Assembly (NCBI GenBank): GCA_001604045.1
Contig: LVAN01000007.1
Span: forward strand, 25,246 to 89,245
DNA: 64,000 bases
From: Clostridiales bacterium Firm_08
Lineage (GTDB): Bacteria; Bacillota; Clostridia; Oscillospirales; QAKW01
Direction of reading: 5' to 3'
This document shows positions 61,758 through 64,000 of this stretch, in pieces (positions within the stretch are counted from its first letter, which is position 1; each line of letters starts with the position of its first letter). Position numbers and translations under genes: made by a program. The notes below the pieces were generated by a model. It did no database searches. It was not told the DNA's origin and saw only the letters and a list, made by a program, of their open reading frames with translations.

Positions 61758-61789
61758 CAGAGGCACGCGGTTTCGATCGCGTGCCTCTG
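61758..61789 (+). terminator. Hairpin after the large secreted-protein gene
   Basis: CAGAGGCACGCG and complement with an 8-base loop. There is no T-run, so it is a weak terminator or a stability hairpin. Confidence 0.5.
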
Positions 61790-61806
61790 TCATAAAGGTG
61801 CTACAT

Positions 61807-61962
61807 ATGAAAAGAAGTCTGTTTTCAAGAGCTTTTTACGTGTTATGCACGATGATCCTCGCGATCTCGATTCCCGTCGCCCCCGTCACGCGGTGCGGCG
61901 TAGTACACCGGCATCATCGCGACGCTGGGCGGCCGTCGTCCTTCGCACCAAAAATCGTTTGA
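61807..61962 (+). pseudogene. Remnant of a secreted-protein gene resembling the upstream one
   Basis: A 51-codon frame with AAAGGTG upstream starts with a signal peptide (MKRSLFSRAFYVLCTMILAI) resembling that of the 1427-residue protein (MKRNFPSRIVCMVCAVILAF). After about 28 codons the DNA GCGTAGTACACCGGCATCAT matches GCGCAGTACACCGGTATCGA of that gene, but out of frame, so an internal deletion occurred. Then a MITE-like element begins and supplies the stop. It is probably a broken tandem duplicate. Confidence 0.65.
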
Positions 61963-62124
61963 TTTTCCCCGTTTTCAGGTGCGAAGCAGTTTTGAAAGAT
62001 GGTAATTTTTGATCATGCAAAGTCGCAAAATGCGGGAAACCTTAGTGGGTTTCAAGGCTTTGCGGCAAAGCATGACGGAAATTTTACCTTTCAAAACCGA
62101 TTTGTCCTTATCGCGGATCAGCCT
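61930..62124. mobile_element. MITE-like family 1, second right-hand partial copy
   Basis: 195 bp with the same left breakpoint as the copy at 25053 (GCCGTCGTCCTTCGCACC) and the right terminal repeat TTGTCCTTATCGCGGATCAG. Its left end lies in the disrupted secreted-protein remnant. Confidence 0.75.
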
Positions 62125-62140
62125 TGGATGACAAAACAAA

Positions 62141-62173
62141 AAAAGGCGCGCTCCCGCGGGGAGCGCGCCTTTT
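62141..62173 (-). terminator. Terminator of the D,D-carboxypeptidase gene
   Basis: AAAAGGCGCGCTCCC and complement with a 3-base loop, followed on the minus strand by T-rich sequence. Confidence 0.88.
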
Positions 62174-62182
62174 ACAATAAGA

Positions 62183-63487
62183 TCAGTATTTGAGACGGGA
62201 CTTGAAACGCGGGAGTTTGCGCCGCCGCCGGTTGTTGCGGATCATCAGGATGATATAGATGATCAGCAGAATGAGCAGTATGCCGCCGATGATGCGTACC
62301 CAGAGGTTTTCAAAGAATTTACGGATGCAGTACAGATAGTACAGCACCGCCGAGCGGGAAACGTCGGAGTTTGCCACAAGATCGGTCTTGCCGTATACGA
62401 TACCGTCTTTTTCGATGGTCAGCGTGCCGTAAACTTCGCCTTTTGTGATGGGCGCGAGGACTTCCTCCGGCACGTCTTTTTTGTAGGTCAGCGTGGAGAG
62501 ATCGGTATCGTTGGGCAGGATGGCGGACAGTGATTCCTTCGCGCACAGTACGACAAAATCTTTTTCCGCCGACAGCTTGACCGTCAGTTCCGTCTGAGGT
62601 GTATCGGTATCGACGATCTGCTGGTAGGTGAAATTGGAAAACGCCCAGGTGTACAGGGCTTTGCTGTCCTTAAAGATCGGGTTGGACGAACCATCCTTCT
62701 TTTCCGCGTGCATCGCGACGAGAATGAAATCTATATCACTCTTGGACGCCCAGGAAACGAGATTGTAGCCCGCCGCCGTCGTCGTGCCGGTCTTGCCGCC
62801 GCAGGCGTAGCGGTAGTAATTTTCCGATACTGACGAGATCAGGGAATTGGTGGTGGAAAAAACGCGTTTTTCCGTCTTATTGGTCTCCTCGACGGTATAG
62901 GCGTAGGTGGAGACAAGTTTCCGGAACAGGTCGTTTTTGAGGGCGTAGCGCATCATGATCATCATATCCCGCGCCGTGGTATAGTGATCCTCATCCGGCA
63001 GACCGTGCGTGTTTGTAAAGTGTGTACCTTTACAGCCGAGAGCCTTGGCTTTTTCGTTCATCAGTTCGATGAATTTTTCCCGCGTGCCCGCCGCGCGCTC
63101 CGCCAGGACGTTCGCGGCGTCGTTCGCGGAGGCGATCGCCGTCGCGTACAACAGATCGCGCACCGTAAGGATCTCTCCCGCTTTGAGCGAGATACCGCTG
63201 CTGCCGGGAATGAGATCGTCGTCAAAGGTCTCGGAGACCGTCACGGTCTCCTCGAGATCTGTCAGCATTTCCGTCGCCAGCGCCAGCGTCAGGATCTTGG
63301 TGGTCGAGGCAGGGTAGACCTGCTCATCCGCCGCATGCTCGTACACGACCGCGCCGGTGTTTTGGTTGACCATAATGACGTTCTGCGCCTTATGTTCCGG
63401 CACCGGTTCCATTTCCGCCGCCGCCGGTATCGTAAGTGTGCAAAGTATCAGCACGAGGATCGTCAGACTTGCCGTGATTTTTTTCAA
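62183..63487 (-). CDS. D-alanyl-D-alanine carboxypeptidase (S11, DacA/DacF type)
   Basis: A low-molecular-weight penicillin-binding protein that trims the terminal D-alanine of peptidoglycan stems. 434 residues. Signal peptide (ASLTILVLILCTLTIPAAAE), then catalytic motifs SxxK in YPASTTKILTLAL (about residue 61), SxN in ASANDAANVL, and KTG in CGGKTGTTTAAGYN. A C-terminal membrane helix (WVRIIGGILLILLIIYIILM) and basic tail RNNRRRRKLPRFK anchor it. TTG is the start, with GGAGG 10 bases upstream. It has its own promoter and terminator. Confidence 0.94.
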   Translation of the reverse strand: MKKITASLTILVLILCTLTIPAAAEMEPVPEHKAQNVIMVNQNTGAVVYEHAADEQVYPASTTKILTLALATEMLTDLEETVTVSETFDDDLIPGSSGISLKAGEILTVRDLLYATAIASANDAANVLAERAAGTREKFIELMNEKAKALGCKGTHFTNTHGLPDEDHYTTARDMMIMMRYALKNDLFRKLVSTYAYTVEETNKTEKRVFSTTNSLISSVSENYYRYACGGKTGTTTAAGYNLVSWASKSDIDFILVAMHAEKKDGSSNPIFKDSKALYTWAFSNFTYQQIVDTDTPQTELTVKLSAEKDFVVLCAKESLSAILPNDTDLSTLTYKKDVPEEVLAPITKGEVYGTLTIEKDGIVYGKTDLVANSDVSRSAVLYYLYCIRKFFENLWVRIIGGILLILLIIYIILMIRNNRRRRKLPRFKSRLKY

Positions 63488-63524
63488 AGTCTATCCGCCT
63501 CCTTTTTTCTTTTACTATGTCATA

Positions 63525-63553
63525 ATTATAGCAAACAAACAAGCAAAAAGCAA
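63525..63553 (-). promoter_or_regulatory. Promoter of the D,D-carboxypeptidase gene
   Basis: Minus strand -35 TTGCTT (63548-63553), 17-base spacer, perfect -10 TATAAT (63525-63530). Confidence 0.75.
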
Positions 63554-63600
63554 TGGTCCGCGCCGATTTGGATAAAATTTAATATTTTTTCAAAAAACAC

Positions 63601-63628
63601 TTGATATAATTTCAAAAATATGTATAAT
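63601..63628 (+). promoter_or_regulatory. Promoter of tRNA-Pro
   Basis: -35 TTGATA (63601-63606), 16-base spacer, perfect -10 TATAAT (63623-63628). Confidence 0.7.
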
Positions 63629-63669
63629 AGTATGGTAAGGGCGCGCGGAAGACCCGCGCCGCCATATTC

Positions 63670-63746
63670 CGGGGTGTAGCTCAGATGGTATGAGTGCTTG
63701 GTTCGGGACCAAGAGGCCGCGAGTTCAAATCTCGCCACTCCGACCA
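63670..63746 (+). tRNA. tRNA-Pro (CGG)
   Basis: 77 bases with encoded CCA. Acceptor CGGGGTG pairs with CACTCCG; the anticodon loop TTCGGGA gives CGG; the T arm is GCGAG-TTCAAAT-CTCGC. Confidence 0.96.
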
Positions 63747-64000
63747 AAACGGAACAGCACGCTTTTGCGTGCTGTTTCATTTTGCGTTAGAATGACAAAA
63801 TGAACTCGCGGCCTCGCTTTGTCATCCCCGAGCGGTTGCCGCGAAGCGGCGAGCGAGTGGGGACATCCTGCCGGACGGCGACGCCGCGAGGCGGCGTTGC
63901 CGCGAGTTCAAATCTCGCCACTCCGACCAAAACGGAACAGCACGCTTTTGCGTGCTGTTTCATTTTGCGTTAGAATGACAAAATGAACTCGCGGCCTCGC
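63716..64000 (+). repeat. 183-bp tandem duplication including the tRNA-Pro 3' part
   Basis: Bases 63716-63817 (variable loop and T arm of tRNA-Pro, CCA, terminator and TGAACTCGCGGCCTCGC) recur without visible change at 63899-64000, a period of 183. The second copy holds only the 3' part of the tRNA. The window ends inside the second unit, so more copies may follow. Confidence 0.9.
63753..63776 (+). terminator. Terminator of tRNA-Pro
   Basis: AACAGCACGC, TTTT, complement, followed by TCATTTT. Confidence 0.82.

Overview
The window is a gene-dense, high-GC chromosomal segment of an anaerobic Gram-positive bacterium, most likely a Clostridia member of the Oscillospiraceae/Christensenellales kind. 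This is inferred from gene content: HrcA/CIRCE heat-shock control, RqcH, RicT, TmcAL, TrmK, a small 2[4Fe-4S] ferredoxin, a DUF1858 protein, a 2-hydroxyacyl-CoA dehydratase-type activase pair, the acetylase branch of diaminopimelate synthesis, and acetate kinase. There is no ribosomal RNA operon, phage, CRISPR array or complete transposase gene.

Layout. 1-2.5 kb: end of a membrane protein, a TetR regulator and a PutP-type sodium/solute symporter. 2.7-9.3 kb (minus): a small unknown gene behind a probable transcription attenuator, then a lysine/DAP operon read dapH-lysA-aminotransferase-M20 deacetylase-lysC, then trmL. 9.7-15 kb: a short ClpC-like ATPase convergent with clpB, which has a CIRCE box upstream. 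15-18 kb (minus): a membrane protein and a GH89-like glycosidase. 18.5-24.1 kb (minus): a membrane-anchored RCC1-repeat protein and the rpoD-dnaG-dgt cluster. 24.2-29 kb: tRNA-Lys, a four-helix-bundle protein, a beta-CASP nuclease, an esterase, rpsT, a small sigma factor and a zinc-ribbon protein. 29.3-33.3 kb (minus): HAD phosphatase, rqcH, a Nif3-family gene, trmK, DUF1858. 33.5-42.6 kb (plus): FemAB-type transferase, alanine racemase, holB, ricT, ferredoxin, membrane protein, glycerophosphodiesterase, lipoprotein, lepA, hemW. 42.8-47.5 kb: CIRCE-hrcA-grpE-dnaK-dnaJ. 47.8-56 kb: lipoprotein, XRE regulator, DegV, a two-gene dehydratase-activase system, TmcAL. 56.2-64 kb: ackA, a 1427-residue secreted multidomain protein, a disrupted fragment resembling its start, a D,D-carboxypeptidase and tRNA-Pro.

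The coding content is mostly housekeeping. The unusual part is the intergenic DNA, which carries several repeat systems: (i) a ~280-bp MITE-like family with ~25-bp terminal inverted repeats, seven full, partial or minimal copies, several ending exactly at stop codons; (ii) a 266-370-bp element in two copies, each sandwiched between duplicated terminator hairpins; (iii) three arrays of short variable hairpins separated by a constant AACATCATTT spacer and anchored to one conserved GGTC hairpin; (iv) a separate hairpin array with a GTATGRCATC spacer next to tRNA-Lys. Other single-locus signals are a leader with mutually exclusive terminator and antiterminator stems (2.9-3.1 kb), a palindrome over the dapH promoter, a tRNA-like mini-structure after the small sigma gene, and a 183-bp tandem duplication that copies the 3' part of tRNA-Pro. 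All calls come from reading the sequence; no database search was run.
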